DNA of 63,962 nt from Firmicutes bacterium HGW-Firmicutes-9 (GCA_002841395.1 PGZM01000011.1:1-63962); one strand, 5' to 3'; positions 7,617-16,704 are shown, counted from the stretch's first letter. Program-made: numbers and translations. Notes: generated from the sequence alone by a model not told the origin.

Positions 7617-9293
7617 ATGAACCACCTTTCGGACATCGAAATCGCACAATCTTCCGTCATGCTGCCGATTCAGGAAATCGCAAACGCGCTGAACATCGAC
7701 GAGCGCTATGTGGAGCAATACGGCAAATCGAAGGCGAAGATCGACTATAACCTGTTGACCGACCTGGCGGACAAACCCGACGGCAAGCTGATTCTCGTTA
7801 CCGCGATCTCGCCGACGCCTGCGGGTGAAGGCAAAACCACGACCACGGTGGGACTCGCGGACGGCCTTCGCAAGATCGGCAAGCGCGCAGTCGTAGCGCT
7901 CAGAGAGCCGTCGCTTGGCCCCGTGTTCGGCATGAAGGGCGGAGCCGCCGGCGGCGGCCACGCGCAGGTCGTGCCCATGGAGGACATCAACCTTCACTTT
8001 ACCGGAGATTTTCACGCAATCGGCGCGGCAAACAATCTGCTCGCGGCGATGCTGGATAACCATATCTATCAGGGTAACGCCCTCCACATCGACCCGCGCA
8101 GGATCACCTGGAAGCGCTGCGTCGATATGAACGACCGGCAGCTGCGCTTCATCGTGGACGGCATTGGCGGCAGAATCAACGGCACCCCGCGCGAGGACGG
8201 CTACGACATCACGGTCGCGAGCGAGGTCATGGCGGTGCTGTGCCTTGCTTCCGATATTTCCGATCTGAAAACGCGTCTGGGCCGCATCATCGTGGGCTAC
8301 ACCTACGACGAAAAGCCTGTCACTGCGGACGACTTGAAGGCGGCGGGCGCGATGGCGGCGCTCTTAAAAGACGCGCTCAAACCCAACCTCGTGCAGACGC
8401 TGGAGCATACGCCTGCGTTCGTGCACGGAGGCCCGTTTGCCAACATCGCCCACGGCTGCAACTCCCTGACCGCGACGCGCCTTGCGCTCAAGCTCGGCGA
8501 CTACGCGGTGACCGAGGCGGGCTTTGGTGCGGACCTCGGCGCGGAGAAGTTTATCGACATCAAGTGCCGCATGTCGGGGCTGAAACCCGCGGCGGTGGTC
8601 GTGGTCGCGACCGTGCGCGCGCTCAAGCACCACGGCGGTTCGCCCAAGGATCAGCTGACCACGGAAAACCTTGATACGCTGGAAAAAGGCTTGCCGAACC
8701 TGCTGCAGCATGTAGAGAACATCCAGACGGTGTTCGGGCTGCCCTGTGTGGTCGCGATCAACGCATTCCCGACGGATACATCGGCGGAGCTTACGTTGGT
8801 TGAGGAGAAGTGCCGCGCGCTGAACGTGCCCGTCGCGCTCTCGGAAGTTTGGGCAAAAGGCGGAGAGGGCGGCGTCGCGCTCGCGGAGGCGGTCTGCCGC
8901 ATCGCAGAGGGCGAGAACCACTTTTCGCAGAGCTACGAGCTGGAGCTCAACATCGAGCAGAAGATCGAGGCCATCGTAAAGCGCATCTATCGCGGCGACG
9001 GCGTGACCTTCAGCCCCGAAGCAAAGAAGCAGATGAAGCAGCTGACCGACCTCGGCTTTGGCGGGCTGCCCATCTGCATGGCTAAGACGCAATACTCGTT
9101 TTCGGATAATGCAACGCTGCTCGGCGCGCCGAGAGGCTTTACGCTCAACGTGCGCCAGCTGAAGGTCAGCGCGGGCGCGGGGTTCATCGTCGCGCTCACG
9201 GGCGACATCATGACCATGCCGGGGTTGCCAAAGGTGCCCGCGGCGGAGCGCATCGACGTAGACGACACCGGCAAGATCAGCGGACTGTTTTAA
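7617..9293 (+). CDS. fhs: Formate--tetrahydrofolate ligase
   Basis: This 558-aa protein matches the usual length of the family. It makes 10-formyl-THF from formate, THF and ATP, the entry step of the methyl branch of the Wood-Ljungdahl pathway and a source of C1 units for purines. The P-loop [18 protein letters not shown] is visible near residue 65, as is the family-typical stretch [18 protein letters not shown]. The ATG at 7617 ([11 protein letters not shown]) has AAGGAG upstream; the open frame starts earlier at 7524 but without a ribosome site. It is followed 22 bp later by folD, forming a C1 operon. No CO dehydrogenase/acetyl-CoA synthase gene is in the window, so acetogenesis is not implied. 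Confidence 0.97.
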   Translation: MNHLSDIEIAQSSVMLPIQEIANALNIDERYVEQYGKSKAKIDYNLLTDLADKPDGKLILVTAISPTPAGEGKTTTTVGLADGLRKIGKRAVVALREPSLGPVFGMKGGAAGGGHAQVVPMEDINLHFTGDFHAIGAANNLLAAMLDNHIYQGNALHIDPRRITWKRCVDMNDRQLRFIVDGIGGRINGTPREDGYDITVASEVMAVLCLASDISDLKTRLGRIIVGYTYDEKPVTADDLKAAGAMAALLKDALKPNLVQTLEHTPAFVHGGPFANIAHGCNSLTATRLALKLGDYAVTEAGFGADLGAEKFIDIKCRMSGLKPAAVVVVATVRALKHHGGSPKDQLTTENLDTLEKGLPNLLQHVENIQTVFGLPCVVAINAFPTDTSAELTLVEEKCRALNVPVALSEVWAKGGEGGVALAEAVCRIAEGENHFSQSYELELNIEQKIEAIVKRIYRGDGVTFSPEAKKQMKQLTDLGFGGLPICMAKTQYSFSDNATLLGAPRGFTLNVRQLKVSAGAGFIVALTGDIMTMPGLPKVPAAERIDVDDTGKISGLF

Positions 9294-9315
9294 GAAAGTA
9301 AGCGGAGGAACACGC

Positions 9316-10173
9316 ATGGCACAGCTTCTCAAGGGTGCGGAGGTCGTCTCCGCGCTGAATGAAACCATCCAATCGGATGTCGCATCTCTCGTTTCGCGCG
9401 GGACGACGCCTACGCTCGCGATTTTGCGCGTGGGCGAAAAGCCGGACGACCTCGCTTACGAGCGGGGTGCGATGAAGCGCGCGGAGACGGTCGGCATCGC
9501 GGTGCGGCAGATCGTGCTGCCGGAGACGGTGTCGCAGGAGGCGCTACTCGCCGAGATCGCGAAGATCAACGCGGACGCAACGATCCACGGCTGCCTGATG
9601 CTGCGGCCGCTGCCGAAGCACATCGACGATCAGTGCGCGCGGGAAGCGCTCCTGCCGGAGAAGGATGTCGACGGCATCACGGACGGCTCGCTTGCGGGCG
9701 TGTTTACGGGCACTAAGCGCGGTTTTCCGCCATGCACGGCGCAGGCCTGCATGGAGATTTTGAGTTACTACGGCATCGATCCCGTGGGCAAGAGCGCGGT
9801 CGTAATCGGAAGAAGCCTCGTCATTGGCAAGCCCGTGGCGATGATGCTGCTGCAAAAGCATGCGACCGTGACCATCTGCCACACGAGGACGGTGGACATG
9901 CCGTCGGTCACGAAGCGCGCGGAGATATTGATCGTCGCCGCGGGTCGCGCAGGCGTTGTCGGAGCGGAATATGTTTCCGCGGGACAGACGGTGCTCGACG
10001 TCGGCATCAACTTCAACGCCGAGGGCAAGATGGTCGGCGACGCGGATTTTGCCGCGGTGGAGCCGATTGTGGGCGCAATCACGCCCGTACCCGGCGGGGT
10101 AGGCACCGTGACCACATCTGTGCTCATGGCGCATGTGGTGGAGGCGGCAAAGCGTTCGCTTGAGCGTTCATAA
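9316..10173 (+). CDS. folD: FolD-type methylene-THF dehydrogenase / methenyl-THF cyclohydrolase, altered active site
   Basis: This 285-aa protein shows the FolD hallmarks: PLPKHID, EKDVDGIT, the NAD(P) motif VIGRSLVIGKPVAMMLL and ITPVPGGVG-x-VT. Bifunctional enzymes carry Y-x-x-x-K, whose Lys (Lys56 in human, Lys54 in E. coli numbering) is needed for cyclohydrolase activity. Here the aligned segment is YERGAMKRAETVGI: the Tyr is kept but the Lys position is Ala, with the next Lys two residues later. The protein may therefore be mainly a dehydrogenase. GGAGGA ribosome site, 22 bp after fhs, so the two act in sequence on folate C1 units. Confidence 0.93.
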   Translation: MAQLLKGAEVVSALNETIQSDVASLVSRGTTPTLAILRVGEKPDDLAYERGAMKRAETVGIAVRQIVLPETVSQEALLAEIAKINADATIHGCLMLRPLPKHIDDQCAREALLPEKDVDGITDGSLAGVFTGTKRGFPPCTAQACMEILSYYGIDPVGKSAVVIGRSLVIGKPVAMMLLQKHATVTICHTRTVDMPSVTKRAEILIVAAGRAGVVGAEYVSAGQTVLDVGINFNAEGKMVGDADFAAVEPIVGAITPVPGGVGTVTTSVLMAHVVEAAKRSLERS

Positions 10174-10198
10174 CATCAGGATAAATCGGGGGTATATC

Positions 10199-11068
10199 TT
10201 GAAGCAGAGTCGGAAACTGAGTTTTTTATTTACGCTGATCGTCTACGCGCTCGCGCTTGCGGTCGGGCTGTATGCATATGGCCGCGTGAGCGGCAGCGTG
10301 TATGCTCGCCTGTTCGCGGCGGATGTTGCGGCGACGCTGTTTCTTTATCTGGTCAGTCTGCCGCTGGGCAACGCTTCGGTGTACGACCCCTATTGGTCGG
10401 TTGCGCCGATTGTGATTTTGCCGATTTGGACGGCTAGGCTTGGGGTTTGGAATCCGGGCACGATCGTTTTGCTGATCTGTGTCGCGTATTGGGGCATTCG
10501 CCTGACTGCGAACTGGGCATACACCTTCCAGGGCTACGACCATCAGGATTGGCGCTATACTATGCTGCGCGAAAAGACGGGCTATCTGTATCCGTTTGTG
10601 AGCCTGTTTGGCATCATGCTCTTTCCGACGGTTGTGGTGTTTCTATGCCTGCTGCCCGCGCTGCACTACCTCCAGTTCGGCGGGATCAACTGGGTTACGC
10701 TGTTGGGGTTTGCGCTTTGCCTGAGTGCGGTGACGCTTCAGCTCATCGCGGATAAGCAGCTGCATCGCTTTCAGGAGCAGTCGCCGAGCCGCAGCGAGAT
10801 CATCCGCAGCGGTGTCTGGCGGCACGCGCGGCACCCGAATTATTTGGGCGAGATTTTGATGTGGTGGGGCGTTTACGCGGTGCTGGTCTCTGTTCGTCCC
10901 GATCTCTGGGTTCTTGGCCTCGGTGCGCTGGTCAACACGCTGATGTTCCTCTTTATCAGCATTCCGATGGCGGAGACGCGCATGGCGGGGTATAAAGAGG
11001 GATTTGACCGGTATGTTAAGGAGACGAACCGACTGCTGCCGATTGCGATCAAGCGCGAGAGAATATAG
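10199..11068 (+). CDS. DUF1295 / steroid-5-alpha-reductase-like membrane protein
   Basis: This roughly 289-aa integral membrane protein has about six hydrophobic segments. The motif YDPYWSVAP and the C-terminal RHPNYLGEILMWWG are diagnostic of the DUF1295 branch of the steroid 5-alpha-reductase/isoprenylcysteine methyltransferase superfamily. The RHPNYLGE segment is the probable cofactor-binding part. The substrate is unknown, perhaps an isoprenoid or fatty compound. I chose the TTG at 10199 because GGGGG lies just upstream; the frame is open back into folD. It is 25 bp downstream of folD and so probably shares its transcript. Confidence 0.88.
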   Translation: MKQSRKLSFLFTLIVYALALAVGLYAYGRVSGSVYARLFAADVAATLFLYLVSLPLGNASVYDPYWSVAPIVILPIWTARLGVWNPGTIVLLICVAYWGIRLTANWAYTFQGYDHQDWRYTMLREKTGYLYPFVSLFGIMLFPTVVVFLCLLPALHYLQFGGINWVTLLGFALCLSAVTLQLIADKQLHRFQEQSPSRSEIIRSGVWRHARHPNYLGEILMWWGVYAVLVSVRPDLWVLGLGALVNTLMFLFISIPMAETRMAGYKEGFDRYVKETNRLLPIAIKRERI

Positions 11069-11097
11069 CGCAAACCGGGAGAAGAAAGAAGCAACAA

Positions 11098-11541
11098 ATG
11101 GAGATCAAGATCGTTCGCGAGAACAAAAAGCAGCATCTGGATTTATTGTTATTGGCGGATGAGCAGGAGTCCATGATCGACAAGTATCTCGATCGCGGGG
11201 AGCTGTTCGCACTGTTTGACGGCGACTTGAAGAGCATTTGCGTCGTGACGCGGGAAAGTGACACGGTGTGTGAACTCAAGAGTATTGCGACGTATGAGCA
11301 GTTCCACGGACAAGGCTACGGCAGCAAGCTCCTGCAACACATCTTTTCGTATTATCACGGGAAGTACAGCACCATGCTTGTCGGAACCGGCGACTGCCCG
11401 TGGATTTTGCGGTTTTACGAAAAGAATGGGTTTCAAATTTCCCACAGGGTTGAGAATTTCTTCATCGACAACTATGACCACGTCATCATCGACAACGGGA
11501 TTCAGTTGGTGGATATGGTGTATTTAAGTAGAGATTTGTAA
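11098..11541 (+). CDS. GNAT family N-acetyltransferase
   Basis: This 147-aa protein has the acetyl-CoA loop motif HGQGYGSKLL at about residues 71-80, followed by a helix and a GTGDCPWILRFYEKNGF segment typical of the YjgM-like GNAT subgroup. It transfers an acetyl group from acetyl-CoA to an unknown amine acceptor. It lies 29 bp after the DUF1295 gene on the same strand and may be the last gene of that transcript. Confidence 0.88.
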   Translation: MEIKIVRENKKQHLDLLLLADEQESMIDKYLDRGELFALFDGDLKSICVVTRESDTVCELKSIATYEQFHGQGYGSKLLQHIFSYYHGKYSTMLVGTGDCPWILRFYEKNGFQISHRVENFFIDNYDHVIIDNGIQLVDMVYLSRDL

Positions 11542-11574
11542 TCAAACTGAGATTTCTAAAAAGACCAAACTAAC

Positions 11575-11594
11575 CCAACAAAAAACCGTCCAAT
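11575..11594. repeat. 20-bp direct repeat, left copy
   Basis: CCAACAAAAAACCGTCCAAT, identical to 12308-12327. The two copies flank the AT-rich GNAT gene. Confidence 0.9.
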
Positions 11595-11623
11595 TTCTCG
11601 ATTTCACCTGAAATGAGGTAGAT

Positions 11624-12136
11624 ATGCTTTTAGAAACGAAACATATGATCATTCGGGATTTTTCAACTGAGGACGTAAGCGATTTGTTTGACATTCTTGG
11701 CGACGAAGAAACCATGAAAAACTGTGAACCTGCATATGATATAAAAAAAACAGAGCAATTTTTAAGAGAGTTTTGCATAAACAAATCTGGAGCTGTTGCA
11801 GCGGTACATAAGGGAACACAAAAAATGATTGGTTATATTTTGTTCCATGAGACAGCGGAGAAAGTGTATGAAATCGGGTGGATTTTCAATAAAAATTACT
11901 GGCGAAAGGGGTATGCTTACGAATCCTGCTATGAAGTGATGAGATATGCGTTCTCTGAGTTGGGAGCTTATAGAATATTTGCTGAAGCCATTGACAAAAT
12001 CAAGTCCAAGGGGTTAATGGAGAAGCTTGGGATGACTTTGGAAGAAATTCAAAAGAAACAAACGAAGGATAATTTAGGAAACTGGGCAGATCTATATATT
12101 TATGGGGTCGCGCGTAACAATTGGCAGATAGATTAA
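11624..12136 (+). CDS. GNAT family N-acetyltransferase, RimJ/RimL-like (AT-rich)
   Basis: This 170-aa protein has the RimJ/RimL layout: early MIIRDFSTEDVSDLFDILGD, then IGWIFNKNYWRKGYAYES (acetyl-CoA binding), YAFSELGAYRIFAEA, and a C-terminal KLGM. It may acetylate a protein N-terminus or a small amine. The gene is AT-richer than its neighbours and is bracketed by a perfect 20-bp direct repeat, suggesting it was inserted. The ribosome site GAGGT precedes the ATG. Confidence 0.88.
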   Translation: MLLETKHMIIRDFSTEDVSDLFDILGDEETMKNCEPAYDIKKTEQFLREFCINKSGAVAAVHKGTQKMIGYILFHETAEKVYEIGWIFNKNYWRKGYAYESCYEVMRYAFSELGAYRIFAEAIDKIKSKGLMEKLGMTLEEIQKKQTKDNLGNWADLYIYGVARNNWQID

Positions 12137-12307
12137 GTGACATATATAGTTTTATAAAGTAGCAGGCATTGGTAAGCACTGCGCTCGTGGGCGTTGACAA
12201 CTACATACAACGTTTCTACCCTTGTGTTTTCAATGAAATAGTTGCCCCAAACCCACCTGTTATCACAAATTTGTTTGCATTTGGATGCACCAGCGCTGGC
12301 AAAGCGA

Positions 12308-12346
12308 CCAACAAAAAACCGTCCAATCACTTGGGCGGTTTTTCGC
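12308..12346 (+). terminator. Terminator containing right copy of the 20-bp repeat
   Basis: The repeat copy at 12308-12327 forms the left arm of a hairpin AAAAACCG(T)CCAA-tcac-TTGG(G)CGGTTTTT, a terminator usable on either strand. The left repeat copy at 11575 lacks the partner arm. Confidence 0.7.
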
Positions 12347-12400
12347 GAGATAGGAACAACATGGGGTTTCGACTCTGAGGATAAAGATTGAAAACTTGGG

Positions 12401-12820
12401 TTAGTCCATGACGACCTCATAGGGCCAGTCGATGATACCGCCGAAATCCACCACGTTGGTGTAGCCGATGGCGATGAGCTTCTTGGCTGCCTGCGCGCTG
12501 CGGTTGCCGCTGCGGCAGTAGACGAGAATCTCCGCGTCAAGGTCGGGCAGCAACTCCGGCTGCTCGTCGATAATCGTTTCGTTGGGCACGAGTATTGCGT
12601 CCGTAATATGCCCCGCGTCATATTCTTCCTCTGTTCGTACGTCGAGAATGATAATCTCGTCGCCGCTGTCCATGCGCGCCTTTGCATCCGCAGCGGATAT
12701 CTTACGATACTCAACCGGCGCTGCGGTAGGCGTGCTGACCGCTGCTGTCGCGGGTGCCGTGCACGCGGATAGCGTCAAAAGCGAAAACGCAAGGGCAAAG
12801 AATGATACTAATTTTTTCAT
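12401..12820 (-). CDS. Rhodanese-domain lipoprotein
   Basis: This 139-aa protein has a lipoprotein signal peptide (LTLSAC, Cys20) and a short Thr/Ala/Pro linker. A single rhodanese domain follows, with ILDVRTEEEYDAGHI and the active-site loop CRSGNR (Cys about 102). It would be tethered outside the cytoplasmic membrane and could move sulfane sulfur or act as a redox protein. ATG at 12820 with AAGGAG upstream. It lies 28 bp downstream of the ferredoxin-like gene, so the two are probably one operon. Confidence 0.9.
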   Translation of the reverse strand: MKKLVSFFALAFSLLTLSACTAPATAAVSTPTAAPVEYRKISAADAKARMDSGDEIIILDVRTEEEYDAGHITDAILVPNETIIDEQPELLPDLDAEILVYCRSGNRSAQAAKKLIAIGYTNVVDFGGIIDWPYEVVMD

Positions 12821-12848
12821 ACGGGACACTCCTTTTCGGGTAGGGTGG

Positions 12849-13097
12849 TTATGCCAGAGTAATTGCACCCATTGCGCAATATCGCACACATTTGCCGCAC
12901 TTGATGCATTTGTTCATGTCGGCCTTTGGTGCGCGATAGCCTGACTGCGAGAGCGCATCGACAGGACAAACGCGAACGGACGGGCACGGGTGGTTCTGGG
13001 GGCAACGGGCGGCGTTGACACGGATGACTGCGTTTTCAGAAACGGGTTTCTTCTCCGGCTCACCGCCGAACATTTGGCTCCAAATACTGTTACTCAA
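12849..13097 (-). CDS. Small dicluster-type 4Fe-4S ferredoxin-like protein
   Basis: This 82-aa protein carries an atypical first cysteine set (CPQNHPCPSVRVCP, C-x5-C-x5-CP) and a standard second set (CIKCGKCVRYCAMGA). This is consistent with a clostridial 4Fe-4S ferredoxin that may hold two clusters. I prefer the TTG at 13097 (SNSIWSQMFGG) because GAGGT sits eight bases upstream. The alternative is the ATG at 13073 with GGAG close by. It is an electron carrier; the partner is not evident apart from the adjacent rhodanese lipoprotein. Confidence 0.82.
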   Translation of the reverse strand: MSNSIWSQMFGGEPEKKPVSENAVIRVNAARCPQNHPCPSVRVCPVDALSQSGYRAPKADMNKCIKCGKCVRYCAMGAITLA

Positions 13098-13271
13098 GAA
13101 AAAATACCTCACTACGATAATTTTGTAACTTATTATCTTTAGAGTAGAGCATTTTCCGCGTACCAACCGTAACCTAGTCACGGAAGGCGAAAAGTGCGCA
13201 ATATCTTGTGCCACATCCGCGCTTCTGCTAGGATATGGGGTAAGAATTATGTGCGTTTAAGGGGAATTACA

Positions 13272-13718
13272 ATGACGATAGAACAATTCTGGAGCGAGTT
13301 TCTAAAAAAGACCAATCGACCGCAGACGACTACCTATTATGAGAGCTTTCATTTTACCAGCGAGGAACAATTGGCAAACGAGCTTCTGGAGCTTGTGCTG
13401 TCTGGGAAAAAGCGGGCAACGTCGAGCAGCCTGCTTTGTTATGCGGAAGGCGAACAACCCAAGCCCGGCAATCTTTCCATCGTGACGGACTGGGACGGTA
13501 ACCCGCATTGCGTGATCGAGACAAAAGCTGTTCAGGTGATTCCCTTTGACAAAATGACGTTTGAGATTTGCTCGCGGGAAGGTGAGGACGAGTGCCTGGA
13601 GACCTGGAAGGAAGGGCACCGGCACTTCTTTACGCTGGACGCAGAGGAGATGGGTTATGCATTTACGGAAGATATGCCCGTCGTCTTTGAAGACTTTGAG
13701 GTCGTCTACAGAATCTGA
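13272..13718 (+). CDS. ASCH domain protein
   Basis: This 148-aa protein has the ASCH-fold signature: GKKRATSSSLLCY near residues 47-59, then PKPGNLSIVTDWDGNPHCVIET and the C-terminal EEMGYAFTEDMPVVFEDFEVVY. ASCH proteins are RNA-binding and some are small RNases or amidohydrolases, so the exact role is open. ATG at 13272 with AAGGGG upstream. It is divergent from the ferredoxin gene. Confidence 0.88.
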   Translation: MTIEQFWSEFLKKTNRPQTTTYYESFHFTSEEQLANELLELVLSGKKRATSSSLLCYAEGEQPKPGNLSIVTDWDGNPHCVIETKAVQVIPFDKMTFEICSREGEDECLETWKEGHRHFFTLDAEEMGYAFTEDMPVVFEDFEVVYRI

Positions 13719-13725
13719 ACCAAAA

Positions 13726-13768
13726 CAAAAAAAGCGGCACGCGCGGAAAACCCGGCGTGCCGTTTTTG
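13726..13768. terminator. Bidirectional terminator between convergent genes
   Basis: CGGCACGC...GCGTGCCG stem with A7 on the left and T5 on the right. It serves both the ASCH gene and the beta-lactamase-like gene. Confidence 0.85.
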
Positions 13769-13780
13769 TTTGCTTATCGA

Positions 13781-15274
13781 TTAGACTGTTGGTTTACTTT
13801 GCTTGCGTTCCTGCAGGAGAAGCCTGAGTTTGAGGATACCCGTGATCAGCAGCAGCGCAGCGCCCAGTACGAGCGAAATTGCCTGTTCCGGGATGGCCTG
13901 CAGCGCGTAGATCAGAGAAACATGATAATACAGCGGAACGCCGAAAAGCACCGCGAGCGGCAGCAGAAGATCAAACAGGATCATCAGAGCGATCCGCAAG
14001 CCGCGCCGCCAGCCACCTGCGCGGACGCCTGCGAGAAACCGCCGCGCAAAGAGCAGCCGCAGCAGCGCAAAGAGCACGAATAAGCCGCCCGCGATCAGCA
14101 CGGACCAACCGGAGGAGCTGATTGAGACAGGCTCCGCCTTGGGCGCGACGCGTCCTGCCAGCAGCAGCGTGATACCCTCGGAGATGGTCGAGGCGTCGAC
14201 CACGGGGCTAAAGAAGTCACCCATCACGTTGGAGAGCACGACCACGCCGTAGCGTGACGATTGGTTCACTACAAAATCCGTGCGATAGTTCATGGTCGCG
14301 CCGCTATGACCGTAGTATCCAAGCACAACGTTTGCGGGCTTCCAGTAGACGTCATAATATGGTTCTCCGGCGGCGATCGGACGCAGCGGGTCGGCGTGCA
14401 TGAGCTCGTTGATGGGCACCAGCGATTTAATGCCATAGTAGCCGTTGGTGAGGTAGAGCGACATGAATTTCGCCATGTCGTTGGCAGACGCGATCAGGAA
14501 TCCATGCGCAAGGTTGCCGTCGGGAAAGGGGATATGCGTTTGCAGCGGGTAGCCGTAGACGATGCGATGCCCCGCCGCGAGGCCGTCCGCTTGCGCCGCA
14601 GGTTCGTTGGTGAAGCTGTGCTTCATGTCGAGCGGATCGAAGATGTTTGTCTGGATATAGTCCGCGTACGGCATGCCCGAGACGGTTTCGATGATCTGCC
14701 CGAGTATGAGGTAGTTGACGTTGGAATATTCCACACTTGCGCCCACTGGGCGGTTGAGCGTGACGTCCGAAAGCTTGCGCACGAGCTCTTCCTGCGTGTA
14801 TGAGTCGCCCATATAGCGTCCGTTGCCGGATGCTGTGGAAAAGCCGCTCATGTGGTTGACGAGGTTGAGCACGGTGATTTGGTCGGACTGCGCTTTATCC
14901 GTGGTCGTAAACCAAGGCAGATAATCGATCACCTTCGCGTTGTAGGAGAGCTTGCCCTGATTGACGAGCTGGCGTACCGCAAGCGCGGTGAACGCCTTAG
15001 AGATGGAGCCGAGAATAAACGGTGTGTCCGCGGTGACGGCTTTACCGCCGTCTCGCGCCGTGCCGTAGCCCGCGCTGTAAACGATCTGATCGCCATGTAC
15101 AATCGCGATCGAGAGACCGGGTATCCTTCCGCGCGCCATCTCTCGCTCTACAAATGCATCGATGCGCTGAATCGTGTCATCGGGCAACGTGACCGCCTCG
15201 TCCGCAAGTGCAGGCAAGGGCAATAGCGCGACGCAGAGCAGGAAACACAGTATCAGGGGAAACAGCTTCTTCAT
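13781..15274 (-). CDS. Serine beta-lactamase-like / PBP4*-type hydrolase with C-terminal membrane domain
   Basis: This 497-aa protein has a signal peptide (about residues 1-24). The class C beta-lactamase/esterase domain contains S-x-x-K as SISK (Ser90), Y-x-N as YSN (Tyr183) and HSG in place of KTG. About three C-terminal transmembrane helices follow (residues 390-490). The catalytic domain should be extracytoplasmic. This family includes D-Ala-D-Ala-modifying and esterase-like enzymes, so antibiotic resistance should not be assumed. GGAGG precedes the ATG. It is monocistronic between terminators. Confidence 0.9.
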   Translation of the reverse strand: MKKLFPLILCFLLCVALLPLPALADEAVTLPDDTIQRIDAFVEREMARGRIPGLSIAIVHGDQIVYSAGYGTARDGGKAVTADTPFILGSISKAFTALAVRQLVNQGKLSYNAKVIDYLPWFTTTDKAQSDQITVLNLVNHMSGFSTASGNGRYMGDSYTQEELVRKLSDVTLNRPVGASVEYSNVNYLILGQIIETVSGMPYADYIQTNIFDPLDMKHSFTNEPAAQADGLAAGHRIVYGYPLQTHIPFPDGNLAHGFLIASANDMAKFMSLYLTNGYYGIKSLVPINELMHADPLRPIAAGEPYYDVYWKPANVVLGYYGHSGATMNYRTDFVVNQSSRYGVVVLSNVMGDFFSPVVDASTISEGITLLLAGRVAPKAEPVSISSSGWSVLIAGGLFVLFALLRLLFARRFLAGVRAGGWRRGLRIALMILFDLLLPLAVLFGVPLYYHVSLIYALQAIPEQAISLVLGAALLLITGILKLRLLLQERKQSKPTV

Positions 15275-15364
15275 AGAACCTCCGGTGATCGTGGAACTTG
15301 GTGCGACTAGAGTATACGTGCCGTTTCAGTATACCATCAATACACATTTGCTGGAACGGGAGAT

Positions 15365-15390
15365 GAAAAAAGCCGCCTTGCGGCGGCTAT
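15365..15390 (-). terminator. Terminator of YibE/F gene
   Basis: AGCCGCC-ttgc-GGCGGCT stem followed on the minus strand by T6. Confidence 0.8.
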
Positions 15391-15403
15391 TGTTTTGGGG
15401 TGG

Positions 15404-16567
15404 TTACTCCTGCGTGGAAAGCTCTGTCTGCGGCTTGCCGGGCTTTACCAGTAGCAATCCCGACGCGGCGGCGGTCAGCGGCGCAACGGTGACAAGTCCA
15501 AACGAACCTACGATGGTGTGAATCACTTCGGAAGCGACATATTTATAGTTAAACACGTTGATCAGCGGCGTTCCCTGTGCCATAAACACCATCAGGAGCG
15601 CGATATAGCTGCCGGAATAAGCCAACAGCAGCGTTGTGGTCATCGTGCCCATCGCGGCTCTGCCGATGCGCATGCCGCTCATCATCGCCTCAAACCGCGA
15701 GAGATCCGGCCGCTTGTGCACAACCTCGTTTACGGCGGCTGCGATATCGACAGAAAGATCCATCATTGCGCCGCTGGAACCGATGAAGATGCTCGCCATA
15801 AAGATCTGCGTCAGGTTCAGGTGCGCATACCCGCTGTAGAGCAGGCTTTCGGAAAACGACATCACCGCGCCGTGAATGTGGAACGCGTTGGTGCAGACGA
15901 CGCCGAGCACGGCGGTGACGGCAAGCCCCGAGATCGCGCCGATGCAGGCGGCAAGCGTGATCCGCGAGAATCCGAATACGAGCGCGATGATCATAATCGT
16001 CAGCCCCGCGGTAACCAGTGACCCCACAAGAAGCGGATTTGCGCCGTTAAGGCACAGCGGAACGAGAATTTTCCAGATCGACACCACGGAAAGGATAAAG
16101 GAAAGCACGGCGCGCAATCCCGTCCAGCCCGCGAAGAGAATCAGCAGCGCAAAGAACGCCAGCATCAGCCATATCTCGCCGCTGATGCGATAGTGGTCGA
16201 TCATGCTGACTGAGTCGACGGTGCCACCGTCCTGACTCACGAGTACAAGCGCGATTTCGCCAGCGCGATAGATCTTATCCTGCTCCAGAAAGCCGTTGAG
16301 CATGTTGCCCGCGCGGTGCGTTTCGCCCTTGTGCTGCCCTGCGAGGAGTAGCACGCTACAGCTCTGTTCGCCGGAGCGAACCAGCCCCGTGTCTTTGATC
16401 GTGCTGTCGTCTGTTGCGACAATGCGCGCGGGGACGCGCTCTTCGCTCGCGATTCGTCCCGCGCCCGCGTCCTCATAGCCTGTTTTCAGCAACAGCAGCA
16501 GCACGATCAACGCGACGCAGACGACAGAAGAGAGCCAGTTTCGCTTTTGCATCGTTGGTTTTGTCAT
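15404..16567 (-). CDS. YibE/F family membrane protein
   Basis: This roughly 387-aa protein has one N-terminal helix, a ~110-residue extracytoplasmic segment, and about seven C-terminal helices. The membrane half contains FIGSSGAMMDLSVDIAAAV and RIGRAAMGTMTTTLLLAY, which are family hallmarks of YibE/F. Its function is unknown. I place the start at the ATG at 16567. GGAAGGA lies about 15 bases away, which is long, so the start is uncertain. It is separated from the neighbours by terminators. Confidence 0.85.
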   Translation of the reverse strand: MTKPTMQKRNWLSSVVCVALIVLLLLLKTGYEDAGAGRIASEERVPARIVATDDSTIKDTGLVRSGEQSCSVLLLAGQHKGETHRAGNMLNGFLEQDKIYRAGEIALVLVSQDGGTVDSVSMIDHYRISGEIWLMLAFFALLILFAGWTGLRAVLSFILSVVSIWKILVPLCLNGANPLLVGSLVTAGLTIMIIALVFGFSRITLAACIGAISGLAVTAVLGVVCTNAFHIHGAVMSFSESLLYSGYAHLNLTQIFMASIFIGSSGAMMDLSVDIAAAVNEVVHKRPDLSRFEAMMSGMRIGRAAMGTMTTTLLLAYSGSYIALLMVFMAQGTPLINVFNYKYVASEVIHTIVGSFGLVTVAPLTAAASGLLLVKPGKPQTELSTQE

Positions 16568-16655
16568 AGAGACTTTATGATATCCTTCCGGTGGTTTTAT
16601 TTGCTTGCTTGGGAATTTCTCGCATTCTTGCGATTTTACAAGTAAAAGACGGCTC

Positions 16656-16681
16656 AAGCGCCCGCCAAAAGGCGGGCGCCG
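16656..16681 (-). terminator. Terminator of alkaline phosphatase gene
   Basis: GCGCCCGCC-aaaa-GGCGGGCGC, a 9-bp GC stem, with TTGAGCCGTCTTTT on the minus-strand 3' side; the T run is imperfect. Confidence 0.6.
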
Positions 16682-16704
16682 TTGCCTTGGTATGTGGCAG
16701 GAGA

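Noticed and set aside
12137..12400. Integron attC-like site near the AT-rich GNAT gene
   Set aside because: GTTGAC/CAAC strings occur, but no imperfect palindrome with the required core and inverse-core sites, and no integrase is present.
13781..15274. Calling the serine hydrolase an antibiotic-resistance beta-lactamase
   Set aside because: The S-x-x-K and Y-x-N motifs are shared by many esterases and peptidases. KTG is HSG, and the C-terminal membrane domain is not seen in AmpC enzymes.
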